The notes under the pieces were generated by a model. That model was not told the origin of the DNA. It saw only the letters and a program-made list of their open reading frames with translations, and did no database searches. Shown in pieces: positions 1 to 9,324 of a stretch of DNA of 64,000 bases. Positions within the stretch are counted from its first letter, which is position 1, and the number at the start of each line of letters is the position of its first letter. Made by a program: the position numbers and the translations under genes. Location of the stretch: positions 62,001 through 126,000 of the forward strand of contig CAZIKK010000001.1 of assembly GCA_964539975.1 (NCBI GenBank). The letters run 5' to 3'. This stretch comes from 38-11 sp964539975 (GTDB lineage Bacteria; Bacillota; Clostridia; Tissierellales; Dethiosulfatibacteraceae).

Positions 1-219
1 TTGGATGATACCCTTTTGAATTTTTTCTTTCATATTGGAAGCGGCGGCATTTGTAAATGTGACAACCAACAGGCGATCGAGGCTGATTTTTTCAGAAATT
101 ATCATTGAAAGGATTCTTTCAACCAGTACGGCTGTCTTACCTGATCCAGCTGCTGCTGAGACTAATATATTGGCATGTTTAGATTCAATTGCTTCTTTTT
201 GTTCGTTCGTCCAGTTCAT
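1..219 (-). CDS. addA: AddA helicase-nuclease, N-terminal fragment
   Basis: This is the first 73 residues of the UvrD-like ATPase and nuclease subunit of the AddAB double-strand-break repair enzyme, the Gram-positive counterpart of RecBCD. The fragment shows the N-terminal Q-motif (NEQKEAI, residues 5-11) and Walker A (AAGSGKT, residues 23-29), followed by the TFTNAAA helicase motif Ia. The ATG lies one base beyond the addB stop codon, so the two genes are almost certainly translationally coupled. The rest of the gene lies outside the window at the left edge. Identity rests on these motifs plus the position directly behind addB. Confidence 0.93.
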   Translation of the reverse strand, partial: MNWTNEQKEAIESKHANILVSAAAGSGKTAVLVERILSMIISEKISLDRLLVVTFTNAAASNMKEKIQKGIIQ

Positions 220-220
220 A

Positions 221-3200
221 TCATTTCCTTTTATCCTTTGAAATTCTCTCAATAATATCCTTGTCTTTTTCCTTCTTTATCCTTCGATATTGATTTTTAG
301 CCAACGTGGTATCGAATTGACAAACACTTATAAATTCACAATATGTGCACGGTGTCGTTTCTCCATATTTGAATGGATTCAACTGAACATCTCCATCCAA
401 TATTCTGTTAATAGATTCTTTTATTCTCGTCTTAATCTGATCAGTTAGTTGGCGCATCGTCTCTTCATCTATCACGTTAGAGGAGGCTGTGAAGCTATTA
501 TCTTTTTTCAACTTTATCCCATTAAGAACTGTAGAGGCTTTTTCTTTCTCAATGTTTTGATCGTTTTTTTTGACTACATCAAGTTGGTTGTTCACATATC
601 CTTTTAAAGCATAAAACTTCAAAACCTCTTCTTCAAAATCATTGTTGCTGCTTTCATCATTTAACACAGGCTCATCCACTGTGAAATAAAACATGCCTCC
701 AAATGTAGTGTTTTGACCAAACAACTTATCAGAATGATTTAAAGTAAGATCCACGTAGACCATTAATTGTACTTCAAGACCGTTTATTGCTTTTGAAAGG
801 TCGATGTTTTTTTTCGAAGACTTGTAATCAATTATATTTGTCAACAACCGTTCCCCATCATAACAAACATCTATCCTATCAATCCTTCCGATCACATATC
901 CTATTAATTTGTCTTTTTCGATTATTTCTATGGGCTTAAGCAAATCATCCTCTAACCCAAAGGCTACTTCTGTCAGCACTGGTTTAAACTCGCTTCTTTG
1001 AGCTTGTCTAATCATGTTGTATCCAGCAACACATGCCGTCTTTTTTATTCTTTCTTTGTAATAACTATTCCTGGCGCTGTGCCCAAATACTTGTCTTCCA
1101 TCATCCAATTCTTGTATTGAATCTTCTGCAAATTTGTCAATGTCGGTTTTCAAAACATTTTCTTGTTGGTTTTTGTAGTTAGGATCGTCAATCATTTTTT
1201 TTGTGACTCGTTCTAATGTCCTATGGTAGATATTGCCCGCATCCATAAAATCAACTTTATATTCTTTCCTTTGCTCAGGCTTTATTCCATTCCCAATAAA
1301 GTATTTAAATGCGCAACTATTAAAACTTTCTATTCCACTTGGGGATATTAATAATGGGGGATTATATAGCTGTTGCATCAGCGCTTTGTCTTTAATTGAA
1401 ATTTCGTTCTTAAAAGTAATCCCTTGAACAATTAGTTCATGGATTTCTTTTCTATTTAGTGCAAACCACTGATAGAGTTGCGACCTATCTCCATTTTCAT
1501 CAATAAAACCTTTTTTTTCCCGGATAGCAACCCCAAGCTGTCTTAAAGCAATTTTTTCTGACTCAGAGATTTCTTCTTCTTTTACCAATCCACCTATTAT
1601 TCTTAAATTTGGGAACAATGCCTTTAATTGATCAACAAAAATAGAAGGACGCAAAGTTTTCCCCTCTAAATCACTCATTGAAAAAGACATGAAAATTTTC
1701 TCATTACACCTATGAAGCATGTGACAAAATTCTAGTTTTTCTTTCTCAATTTCGTAGGCATAGTGATGAATGTTTGCACCAAGAGATCTCAATGTTTGAC
1801 GATCTTCATCAAGGAAAATTCCCTTGTCTGCATAATTTCTAGGCACAGATCCTTCATTTAGGCCTATAACAAAAATAAATGCTTTTTTTTCACTTACTCT
1901 TCCAGGTATGCTTGCAAAAACACAGTCCTCGACAGGTGGTATAATGCTCAACTTGTACGTTTCAAAACCGGTTCTCAATAGCTCTCGAAATCCTTCTAAA
2001 CTAATCGGTCTATCTCCAGATATCTTTGAAGCTTGATCAAACACAGTCATCGTAGCATTCCATATTTGAGAATTCTCATATGCCTTCTCAAACTGTTGAT
2101 TCTCTTTAAATATCAATGTTTGTTGGTTGATTTTATGAAAGCAATTCAGTTTTTGTAGTACTTTTGTTAAACACTCTATATTGTTTATTATTGAACTCTT
2201 GTATCTTATTCTTTCCAATCCAGATAGAATGGATACAATATAAATTCGAGTTCTTTCAAATCGATCCTCGTAATCTACCGTTGATCTAAGGGGCTTAAAC
2301 CATTTAGACCCAGTTATTCCATATTTTCTTGCATAATTTTCAAATGTTTCGATGTCCTCATCTGACAAGTCTGTAAAACCACATTTCAAAAACTTAAAAA
2401 CATCTTTCAGCTTATAATGAAACTGAACGATGTCAATCAAGGCCTCTATCATTTTGACTAAACTATGTGCTGTTATTGGCCTTTTTACATCTTGGAAAAA
2501 GGGTATATTGTATTCCTTGAACACCCTCTCAATAATTCCATTCTCTAGCATCTCGTGTCCAACCACAACTTGAAACTCTTTCCATCGACGTTTATCATCT
2601 CGGACATATTGAATAATTGTTTCTGCTACCGCTTCAACTTCTTCAACGGGGTTAATTGAATAATTCAGAAAAATATTTTCCGGGTATCCCTGGTAAGGTC
2701 TTCTGTCTATGGAGAAAAAATGCTCAGCTAGATAATTTCTATCATTATTATTGAACTCCGTTGATGCCATCTCTATCTCTTCAAGAATGCCACCTGTTTC
2801 CTCTACCATCCTTCTTATTTTCGAAACGACCTGAGTCACAATCTCAAATAACTGGTAAGGATCTTTTTCAAAAGAATTCATATTTAATGTGATATGTGTT
2901 TCTAATGTCTGCAGAGATAAAGCTTTGATAAAGTTGATTTCATTTTGGCTAAAATCCAAAAATTCATCTATATATACCCAAGTATTTTTGAAATAATTCG
3001 AGTTTTTCAACTGCGTAGACGCCAACTCTATCAGGTCGATTTCATCAAGATAAAGATTCTGAATATTATCTGTCAACACCTCATAAATTTTAGTAATATC
3101 ATGTATTTTATTGTTAAGCGTGTCGTCCTGGATAACCTGAGAAGCTGATTTTAGAAACTCACTAGAAACCCCACTCTCTTTTAGTTCATCTACTAAACTC

Positions 3201-3565
3201 AAGATCTCAGAAACGATGCCGTTTCTGTTTTTGTTTCGATTATACACAACAAGTTCTTCTTCTAGTTCTTCTATGATTTTGCCCACCAACATGTGTTTTC
3301 CATAAGTGTCAAGCCTTTCCCGCTTTATTCCACCAATTTCTTCCAAAATCATGTATGAAAGACGCTTAAACGACATGACCTGAACATTAAGTAAGCCTTT
3401 TGTGCCGAGGTGTTCTATCAAATCTTTTTCTTTCTGGTAAGTCAGTTGTTCTGGGACAATAAGCAAGCAATTGTTGTTCAAATCTTTATATTGTTTCTTA
3501 ATCTCATCATACATCGTTCTGGTTTTACCAGATCCATATGGCCCTAAAATCAATTTTACTTTCAT
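221..3565 (-). CDS. addB: AddB helicase-nuclease subunit
   Basis: A 1114-residue AddB, the partner of AddA in resecting double-strand breaks. Walker A (GPYGSGKT) is at residues 8-15. The C-terminal RecB-type nuclease motif IDYK places the catalytic Asp at 913 and Lys at 915. The iron-sulfur cluster cysteines of the family are all present: C751 and then C1073, C1076 and C1082 in CxxCxxxxxC spacing. Length is slightly below the roughly 1160 usual for Bacillus. The start overlaps the upstream exonuclease gene by four bases (ATGA), so it belongs to the same operon. There is no sign of frameshift or decay. Confidence 0.96.
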   Translation of the reverse strand: MKVKLILGPYGSGKTRTMYDEIKKQYKDLNNNCLLIVPEQLTYQKEKDLIEHLGTKGLLNVQVMSFKRLSYMILEEIGGIKRERLDTYGKHMLVGKIIEELEEELVVYNRNKNRNGIVSEILSLVDELKESGVSSEFLKSASQVIQDDTLNNKIHDITKIYEVLTDNIQNLYLDEIDLIELASTQLKNSNYFKNTWVYIDEFLDFSQNEINFIKALSLQTLETHITLNMNSFEKDPYQLFEIVTQVVSKIRRMVEETGGILEEIEMASTEFNNNDRNYLAEHFFSIDRRPYQGYPENIFLNYSINPVEEVEAVAETIIQYVRDDKRRWKEFQVVVGHEMLENGIIERVFKEYNIPFFQDVKRPITAHSLVKMIEALIDIVQFHYKLKDVFKFLKCGFTDLSDEDIETFENYARKYGITGSKWFKPLRSTVDYEDRFERTRIYIVSILSGLERIRYKSSIINNIECLTKVLQKLNCFHKINQQTLIFKENQQFEKAYENSQIWNATMTVFDQASKISGDRPISLEGFRELLRTGFETYKLSIIPPVEDCVFASIPGRVSEKKAFIFVIGLNEGSVPRNYADKGIFLDEDRQTLRSLGANIHHYAYEIEKEKLEFCHMLHRCNEKIFMSFSMSDLEGKTLRPSIFVDQLKALFPNLRIIGGLVKEEEISESEKIALRQLGVAIREKKGFIDENGDRSQLYQWFALNRKEIHELIVQGITFKNEISIKDKALMQQLYNPPLLISPSGIESFNSCAFKYFIGNGIKPEQRKEYKVDFMDAGNIYHRTLERVTKKMIDDPNYKNQQENVLKTDIDKFAEDSIQELDDGRQVFGHSARNSYYKERIKKTACVAGYNMIRQAQRSEFKPVLTEVAFGLEDDLLKPIEIIEKDKLIGYVIGRIDRIDVCYDGERLLTNIIDYKSSKKNIDLSKAINGLEVQLMVYVDLTLNHSDKLFGQNTTFGGMFYFTVDEPVLNDESSNNDFEEEVLKFYALKGYVNNQLDVVKKNDQNIEKEKASTVLNGIKLKKDNSFTASSNVIDEETMRQLTDQIKTRIKESINRILDGDVQLNPFKYGETTPCTYCEFISVCQFDTTLAKNQYRRIKKEKDKDIIERISKDKRK

Positions 3566-4614
3566 TTCCCATCCGCTTCCAATTTCATTTGTAACTCATC
3601 TTGTTTTTTTATGCTAGACTGGTTGTTTTTTATATTGTTTGCTTCATGCCCTGCATTGTTTCCCCCAAGTATTGGACAGTATACATTCCGATTGTCTAAA
3701 ACCCATACTCGATCAGAAAATTGGCCCGGTTGGACGCCTTCAAGCGCATTTTGAAAATCATATATTCTTGCATCTAAGATATCTAAATAGTGGAGTAATT
3801 CCGCTTCTAAAAACATCGGCTTCTTGGGACTTCCATACTCCGGGTGATAATGATGTGATAGAATCATGTGCTCAAGCAACACAACTGTCTCTCTTTCTAT
3901 ATCTAATCTTTCTGCCGTCTTTTCAATTTGTTTGATCCCCATTATGATGTGTCCTAGAAGTTTCCCTTCCATTGTGTAGTCTCCAACTACACCTTGTTCA
4001 TCTGCATCCATCTCATCAAGTTTGCAGATGTCATGCAACAGTATCCCTGCATACAAATAATCCATATTTAAATTCTCATACACCTGACTAAGAGCTTCTG
4101 CGGATTTCAGCATTCTCAACATATGGAATAACAATCCGCTTTTTACCGCATGATGATTGGATTTAGCAGCAGGATAATACATCAGTTTGTCCTTGCTGAT
4201 TTTATAAATTTCGATCACCAAGCTCTTGATGTCCTTGTCCTTTATCTTCTTTATAAAATTCTTTATCTCTTCTAACATTATATCTGGAGGAATAGGAGCT
4301 GCTGCTACAAAGTCGGTTGCTTCGAAATCCAGTTCTTCATGAGGCACTTCAATGGCAATCGCATTCAGATTTTTACTTCCATTATACTCTTTAACCATCC
4401 CTTTGATTCTGAGGATATTACCTGTGATAGCTCTTTCGATTTCTTCGTTGGTTGCTCTGAATTTCCTGCAAATCATATCTCCAGATTTGTCTCCAATCAA
4501 CAAGTCTAAATAATAGTTGCCATTCTTATCTGTTTTTGCATCTGTGTTTTTCAGAATGAAAAAGTCGTCTACTTTATCGTTTTCTTTTAGTTCAGCTAAA
4601 AATACTTTCTTCAT
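3562..4614 (-). CDS. yhaM: YhaM-like 3'-5' exoribonuclease (OB fold + HD domain)
   Basis: A 350-residue protein. It has an N-terminal OB-fold segment (about residues 10-95) and a C-terminal HD domain with a metal-binding HD pair at H194-D195, H164 upstream (GLLFH) and a later HHYHPEYGSP segment. This order matches YhaM/Cbf1, a manganese-dependent 3'-5' exonuclease acting on RNA and single-stranded DNA. A good ribosome site (AAAGGAG) precedes the ATG. The last about 40 residues are polar and low in conservation. In several Firmicutes yhaM lies near recombination genes; here it overlaps addB, which suggests a shared nucleic-acid maintenance role (inference). Confidence 0.9.
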   Translation of the reverse strand: MKKVFLAELKENDKVDDFFILKNTDAKTDKNGNYYLDLLIGDKSGDMICRKFRATNEEIERAITGNILRIKGMVKEYNGSKNLNAIAIEVPHEELDFEATDFVAAAPIPPDIMLEEIKNFIKKIKDKDIKSLVIEIYKISKDKLMYYPAAKSNHHAVKSGLLFHMLRMLKSAEALSQVYENLNMDYLYAGILLHDICKLDEMDADEQGVVGDYTMEGKLLGHIIMGIKQIEKTAERLDIERETVVLLEHMILSHHYHPEYGSPKKPMFLEAELLHYLDILDARIYDFQNALEGVQPGQFSDRVWVLDNRNVYCPILGGNNAGHEANNIKNNQSSIKKQDELQMKLEADGK

Positions 4615-5332
4615 GGTTTCTCCTTTTCAGTAGAATGATCGTTCCATAATCATAAGCTGGCTTTTGAGTCAAATAAATGATTTCTTTGCCATGTTTTTTA
4701 ATGAATTTAATAATCTCCGCCTTGTCTGGATGATTGTCTAAGTGACCAGTCAAAAACACTTGTTCATCCATGCATCCCGCCGCCCCACCAATAAAACCGT
4801 ACTCATAACCATTAAGACCAATAAAACCAGGACGGATGAGCAAGCAATCTATTCCCTTGCTTGAAGCTTTAATACTGATATGCTTGTCGGCTGTTATCAT
4901 TGCCTGATCGCCAATAGGTAGAATTGAACACTTTGAATAACCTTGCTTAACAGGCATTGTATGCCAACCGTCTTTGTTGATTTGTTGAATGATTCTTGAA
5001 TCAGTTTTTTTAAGCAAGTGAATCAAATGTTGGTTGACCATCACCGCATTGTATAAAATATTATCAGGATAGATAGGTGATGGATTGTTGTCTCCTTTTA
5101 TTACCTTTATCCCGTAAGGGGTCAATTCTGACTTAAGTAATAGATAAGCTTCGGGACATACTATCACTGTTTGCTCATCATATCGCATCATCTGCATATC
5201 CGGATGCCCATTAATTAGGCAACTCAAATTAACGCTTGGTCTCGTCATTATGACTTTATAACAGTGCTTTTTTAGGTTGTTCCTCAGCAACTCACTTGCT
5301 CTATAATCAATGATGGCAATGATGGCAATCAC
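4592..5332 (-). CDS. DUF6873-like (GME-fold) protein of unknown function
   Basis: A 246-residue soluble protein with no signal peptide. The sequence resembles the clostridial family annotated as DUF6873, thought to have a guanidino-modifying-enzyme (GME) fold. Features consistent with that fold are the alternating hydrophobic strands, the GFIGGAAGCMDE segment (about residues 178-189) and the following GHLDNHPDK segment, which offer Cys, His and Asp residues typical of GME active sites. I cannot name a substrate. The start is a GTG that overlaps the end of hslO by 26 bases, and the end overlaps yhaM by 23 bases. A role tied to its operon neighbours (stress and DNA repair) is only a guess. Confidence 0.6.
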   Translation of the reverse strand: MIAIIAIIDYRASELLRNNLKKHCYKVIMTRPSVNLSCLINGHPDMQMMRYDEQTVIVCPEAYLLLKSELTPYGIKVIKGDNNPSPIYPDNILYNAVMVNQHLIHLLKKTDSRIIQQINKDGWHTMPVKQGYSKCSILPIGDQAMITADKHISIKASSKGIDCLLIRPGFIGLNGYEYGFIGGAAGCMDEQVFLTGHLDNHPDKAEIIKFIKKHGKEIIYLTQKPAYDYGTIILLKRRNHEESIFS

Positions 5333-6215
5333 CTTGCCTTCTTATGTCATCCAACATGCTCCTCAGCTCATTTTCTCCAAATAAATACTTTTTGTTGCAG
5401 AAATGACATGAAATTTCTGCCTTGTTTTCCATTTTTAGAATCTCTTCCAATTCCTGTTCTCCCAGTGAAATCAATACCTCTTCCATTCTCTTTCTTGAAC
5501 AGTCGCACTTGTATGCCACTGGGGTTTTTTCAGTGATGGTCAGTTCAAAGTCTGGCAATAATTGTTTTACAATTGTCTCAATGTCTTCTTCTTTTTCAAA
5601 ATAGTTGGAGATCCCTTCTATTTGCCCAATTGTTCCTTCTATTTTCTTGATTTCATCGTCATTAAGGTTTGGCATTAATTGCAGCATAAAACCACCAGCA
5701 CTTTTTACTGTTCTATCTTTATCCACCAACACACCTACTCCCACCACAGTTGGTTGTTGTTCAGAAAAGAAATAATAAGACGCCAAATCATCTCCAATCT
5801 CACCGGAAACAAGTGGTGAACTGCCTGAGTAGGGTTCTTTTAGGCCCATATCTTTTATCATTTGAAGCATTCCGTCTTGCCCAACAACTGAGCCCACATC
5901 CAATTTACCGTCTGATCTGATTGGCACTTCAGCTTTCGGGTTAGCCACATATCCTTTCACATGTCCTTCATTATTTGCTGTCACAATGAGGGTGCCAAGT
6001 GGTCCGCCACCATTTACTCTGAGTGTTACTTTATCTTCTTGATTTTTCAGTGTCGCTCCTACCATCAGTCCTGCTGTTAGCAATCGTCCCAATGCTGCCG
6101 TTGCCACAGGCGAACTTTGATGATATTCTCGCGCTTTTTCAACAACTTGAGTGGTGTCTACCGCAAAAAATCTAAAAGTGATATCTTTGTCTATTCCTCT
6201 AATTAAATAAGTCAT
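5307..6215 (-). CDS. hslO: Hsp33 redox-regulated holdase chaperone
   Basis: A 302-residue Hsp33, a cytoplasmic chaperone switched on when oxidation releases zinc from four C-terminal cysteines. Those cysteines are seen as CxC at 237/239 and CxxC at 270/273. I chose the second ATG of an ATGATG pair (6215). It lies 5 bases after GGAG and gives the family-like start MTYLIRG; the first ATG at 6218 is only 2 bases from GGAG, and a start at 6233 would run through the ribosome site. The protein ends in an unusual CHHCHH tail encoded by a short tandem repeat that also forms the start of the next gene. Confidence 0.95.
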   Translation of the reverse strand: MTYLIRGIDKDITFRFFAVDTTQVVEKAREYHQSSPVATAALGRLLTAGLMVGATLKNQEDKVTLRVNGGGPLGTLIVTANNEGHVKGYVANPKAEVPIRSDGKLDVGSVVGQDGMLQMIKDMGLKEPYSGSSPLVSGEIGDDLASYYFFSEQQPTVVGVGVLVDKDRTVKSAGGFMLQLMPNLNDDEIKKIEGTIGQIEGISNYFEKEEDIETIVKQLLPDFELTITEKTPVAYKCDCSRKRMEEVLISLGEQELEEILKMENKAEISCHFCNKKYLFGENELRSMLDDIRRQGDCHHCHH

Positions 6216-6946
6216 CATTTCTCCTTTCTGCAAACAAATGTTGCGCGTTGAGTCTTTGGACCCGCCTGACGATCCGAATAATCATCAAATGCTTCAATCC
6301 TGTTAAAGCCTACATATTCGAGCAAAGAAACCACTTCGTTGATCGTATAGGGTCTTTGCGTTTGTTGCTCGTCAATTCTCTTATATAAGCCATTCTCTTC
6401 TTCTACAAAAAAGGTAAGGTTCATTTGGTACAATTTTGAGTTCACATCAAAACTATTTTCCCATACCATGAAAACAGAGCCTTCTTCACTTACAATTGTT
6501 TTATCCTGAAGCTCTTTTTCGAATTTATAGCGTGTGCTGAAATCAAATATAAGTGTCCCCTCATCATTCAGGTGTTCCCATGTTTTTCTGAAAAAGTCTT
6601 TCGCCTCTTTTTCTGTCAAGAGATAATTCAATCCATCACAACAACAGATGGCTACATCAAAAGTCTTATCCACCGCAAAATCAGTCATGTTCGATTTCAG
6701 TAACTCTACATGAGTTTTCCTTCCAACTTTTTCATATGCTTTTACAAGCATTTCTTCCGATAGGTCAAATGCTGTCACTTTATAATCATTTTTTGCTAAT
6801 AGCTCAGTCACATTGCCTGTTCCGCAAGCTGCCTCAATGACACTTTTCATTGGACCGATTTTTTTCATGATATAGTCTGCCCAACGTTCATATGGCACAT
6901 CTTGCATTAAGTCATCATACACCGTTGAAAACTCTGTATAACTCAT
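6215..6946 (-). CDS. class I SAM-dependent methyltransferase
   Basis: A 243-residue Rossmann-fold methyltransferase. Motif I is EAACGTG (residues 38-44) and is followed by FDLSEEML, with the acidic residue that binds the SAM ribose. The sequence resembles the small-molecule methyltransferases often found in Firmicutes operons (YqeM/YodH type). The substrate is unknown. The start codon overlaps the stop of an upstream 47-residue gene (ATGA), and its stop overlaps the start of hslO, so it is an internal operon gene. Confidence 0.85.
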   Translation of the reverse strand: MSYTEFSTVYDDLMQDVPYERWADYIMKKIGPMKSVIEAACGTGNVTELLAKNDYKVTAFDLSEEMLVKAYEKVGRKTHVELLKSNMTDFAVDKTFDVAICCCDGLNYLLTEKEAKDFFRKTWEHLNDEGTLIFDFSTRYKFEKELQDKTIVSEEGSVFMVWENSFDVNSKLYQMNLTFFVEEENGLYKRIDEQQTQRPYTINEVVSLLEYVGFNRIEAFDDYSDRQAGPKTQRATFVCRKEK

Positions 6947-7086
6947 CTTTGATCCTCATAGAACTGCTGAGCTGTTCTCAAACTCTTTTTCAAACTTCTC
7001 AGCTCTATCAAAATTTTGTTCAAAGTGAATTGTATGCTGACTATAATTGTGAAAAAAGCTGCTACTACCAATATTTCTGGATTCAT
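6943..7086 (-). CDS. 47-residue predicted single-pass membrane protein
   Basis: A small gene easily missed by length cut-offs. It has a strong AGGAGG ribosome site six bases before the ATG (7086). It is joined by four-base ATGA overlaps to the deacetylase upstream and to the methyltransferase downstream. Translation begins MNPEILVVAAFFTIIVSI, one hydrophobic segment (about residues 4-22), followed by a basic amphipathic tail (RSLKKSLRTAQQFYEDQR) that could be a short cytoplasmic coiled coil. I recognise no family. The perfect fit between two coding genes and the good ribosome site are the evidence that it is translated. Confidence 0.72.
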   Translation of the reverse strand: MNPEILVVAAFFTIIVSIQFTLNKILIELRSLKKSLRTAQQFYEDQR

Positions 7087-8198
7087 TGCACTCCCTCCTC
7101 ATAAATGTAGACTTGCTTATCGGGCCAGTCCAAAGGATTCAATAGATCTGACATGTCTTCAGGAACCGTTATGACATCTGGATAACCATCACTAACAAAT
7201 CTGAAGTGCGGGTTTTTTTCAAAATATTCAAACCATTCTTCTGACTCCATATTGTCTTCTGTGCTACTTGCTCTTATGCGAGGGATTGATGTGTAATCAA
7301 ATCTGTTGTCATAAACAGAAAATGAAGGATGAGACCCAACTTCGAGAACTGCTATGTTATGGTAGCTGACACCATCATACTCCCCTTCCATCAAGTACTG
7401 TCTCAAATCTCCTGGAGGGCTCTGCCCATACGGAATAGCAAATGTGTTAACTTCGTACTCTGGGAGGTGTTGATTGATAAATATTACCAATTCTGCCAAT
7501 TCTTTCTGTACTTCATGAGCTGATTCGCTATTGATCAACCTTGCATGATTAAATGTATGATTGCCAATATCATAGTTGTTTTCTATGAGATAGTTTAATT
7601 TATATTCTACGTACTCTTGTTGTCTAAAAGGATTGAGTCCATACAAGTAAAAAGTAGCTGTTACATTGAAATCTTCATACTTTTCGTTAAACTCATTCAT
7701 GATACCTACTGCGCTGTCAGGATCAATTATCATTTCTCCATTTTCTTCCCATACGTTGAAATTGTTTTGATTTCCATCATCAAAAGTTAGAATGACCGGT
7801 GTGTAACCTGCTGGGGTGTCGATTTTACCTTTTACAAATTTTTCAAGCGAAATAGGTCTGTAATCATTCTCGTACAAGTAGGTCAGATCCTTTCTAAAAG
7901 ACTCTGGTGTTATTTCCCATGCACTATCCTGCTCTCCAATGCTATGATACATCAACACCATAACCCTTCCAACTTCATTAGGTTTCACAGTCAAGTCTAC
8001 ATAGTCTTCTGGCGTCAAAGCGTCTATTGGTTCTTCTTTAATTTCTTCAATCGGTGATTCTTCTGGGTCTTGCGCTTTTGGTCCTTCATCGGATTCCTGT
8101 TTTTCGGGAGACGTTTCTATTATTTCATTTTCCTTATCTGCGCTACATCCTAATAGTACAAATAGTGTCAGGAAGAGAATCAGTAAAATTCTTTTCAT
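7083..8198 (-). CDS. polysaccharide deacetylase family lipoprotein
   Basis: A 371-residue lipoprotein with an N-terminal signal ending in lipobox LLGC (Cys18) and an acidic linker (about 20-65). A NodB-type carbohydrate esterase 4 domain follows. Motif 1 is TFDDG (D140, D141) and the metal-binding motif 2 is HTFNH (H214, H218). It probably removes acetyl groups from a cell-wall or exopolysaccharide outside the membrane; the substrate cannot be read. The ribosome site is GAGGG, 8 bases before ATG. It is the first gene of the long operon ending in addAB. Confidence 0.9.
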   Translation of the reverse strand: MKRILLILFLTLFVLLGCSADKENEIIETSPEKQESDEGPKAQDPEESPIEEIKEEPIDALTPEDYVDLTVKPNEVGRVMVLMYHSIGEQDSAWEITPESFRKDLTYLYENDYRPISLEKFVKGKIDTPAGYTPVILTFDDGNQNNFNVWEENGEMIIDPDSAVGIMNEFNEKYEDFNVTATFYLYGLNPFRQQEYVEYKLNYLIENNYDIGNHTFNHARLINSESAHEVQKELAELVIFINQHLPEYEVNTFAIPYGQSPPGDLRQYLMEGEYDGVSYHNIAVLEVGSHPSFSVYDNRFDYTSIPRIRASSTEDNMESEEWFEYFEKNPHFRFVSDGYPDVITVPEDMSDLLNPLDWPDKQVYIYEEGVQ

Positions 8199-8291
8199 AT
8201 TTTATGCCCTCGACTCCTTTTTTTATTGCTATGATACCATTTAATATACCATAAGAGATCCAATTTATCCATCTTCTTCCATAACAAACAA

Positions 8292-8320
8292 TAGAAAATA
8301 CAATGCATAAGTGTTATAAT
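8292..8320 (+). promoter_or_regulatory. promoter of the DUF4364-rnhA pair
   Basis: A consensus TATAAT -10 box is at 8315-8320, with a weak TAGAAA -35 box 17 bases upstream. It sits about 20 bases before the AGGTGATG ribosome site of the gene starting at 8341. The intergenic region is divergent from the deacetylase operon; I see no comparably clear promoter on the other strand. Confidence 0.6.
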
Positions 8321-8340
8321 ATCCTGCAGGTGATGAAATT

Positions 8341-8865
8341 ATGCTTGAGAGTGGTAATCGATTAGCTCAAACTAAACTAAAAATTCTTTATATATTAGGA
8401 TCCATGAATGTTCCAATCTCCAACATGGAATTGACAAGATTTGTTCTAGAAAAAAACATTTTGGATTATTTTACGTTGCAAGAAATCATTGTTGAATTGA
8501 ACAAAGACTCATTTATCCGTAAAGAATTCAACCAAGGGAAAGAAACTTATGTCGCAACCGAAGAAGGATCTAACACTTTGGAAATGTTCATACATAAGAT
8601 TCCGATCTCTTTTAGAGAAATAGTTGATGCTTCTTTGCATTCATTGCGAAAAAAAACTAAGAGGGATCAAGAAATTTTTTCACATTATTACCAAAGAAAA
8701 GATCAAGATTTTACCGTTATTTTGCAATCTATTGAAAATACAGTCACACTTTTTAACCTATCTCTAAACGTTCCAACTGAAGACTTGGCAAAAAAAATAG
8801 CGGCTAAGTGGAAGCAGCATCCTGAGAAAATATATTCCGAGATCATCAATATTTTAATGAGGTAA
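8341..8865 (+). CDS. DUF4364 family protein, probable winged-helix regulator
   Basis: A 174-residue protein matching the clostridial DUF4364 family. It begins with a helix and the phrase LAQTKLKILYILGSMNVPIS, then a winged-helix-like N-terminal half (to about residue 75) and a helical C-terminal half. The family resembles PadR-like DNA-binding proteins, but no target is known to me. It is followed three bases later by rnhA, so both are probably cotranscribed. The start has an AGGTG ribosome site and a clear -10 box upstream. Confidence 0.8.
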   Translation: MLESGNRLAQTKLKILYILGSMNVPISNMELTRFVLEKNILDYFTLQEIIVELNKDSFIRKEFNQGKETYVATEEGSNTLEMFIHKIPISFREIVDASLHSLRKKTKRDQEIFSHYYQRKDQDFTVILQSIENTVTLFNLSLNVPTEDLAKKIAAKWKQHPEKIYSEIINILMR

Positions 8866-8868
8866 CTT

Positions 8869-9324
8869 ATGCAAAACAAAATTATCATTTATACCGACGG
8901 TGCTTGTTCGAACAATCAAGAAAATGAGAATATAGGTGGTTATGGTGCTGTCTTGCAATTTAATGATGCTACCAAAGAAATCTATGGTGGTAGCAAAAAC
9001 ACAACCAATAACATTATGGAAATGACCGCTGTAATAAAAGCCCTTTCTTTGGTTAAAAACAGAAGCCTCCCAACAATTGTTCACTCTGACTCAGCTTATA
9101 TTGTTAATTGCATCAATCAGAAATGGTACAAAACCTGGAAGAAGAATAATTGGAAAACGTCAAAAAAAGAGCCTGTGAAAAACAAAACTCTTTGGATTGA
9201 ACTTATTGACTTAATTGAAAGCTTTGATGATATTACCTTTGTAAAAGTCAAAGGCCATGCAGGTGTTCCTTTGAATGAAAAAGCTGATCAGCTTGCTAAC
9301 AGAGGCATTGAAAGCGTTAAATAA
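8869..9324 (+). CDS. rnhA: ribonuclease HI
   Basis: A 151-residue RNase HI that cuts the RNA strand of RNA-DNA hybrids. The four catalytic acids are visible: D10 (YTDGA), E51 (NIMEM), D74 (HSDSAY) and D140 (NEKAD). The basic loop KWYKTWKKNNW matches the handle region of E. coli-type enzymes, and the KGHAG motif precedes the last acid. It converges with the patatin gene on the other strand, the two coding regions overlapping by 8 bases with no hairpin terminator between them. Confidence 0.95.
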   Translation: MQNKIIIYTDGACSNNQENENIGGYGAVLQFNDATKEIYGGSKNTTNNIMEMTAVIKALSLVKNRSLPTIVHSDSAYIVNCINQKWYKTWKKNNWKTSKKEPVKNKTLWIELIDLIESFDDITFVKVKGHAGVPLNEKADQLANRGIESVK

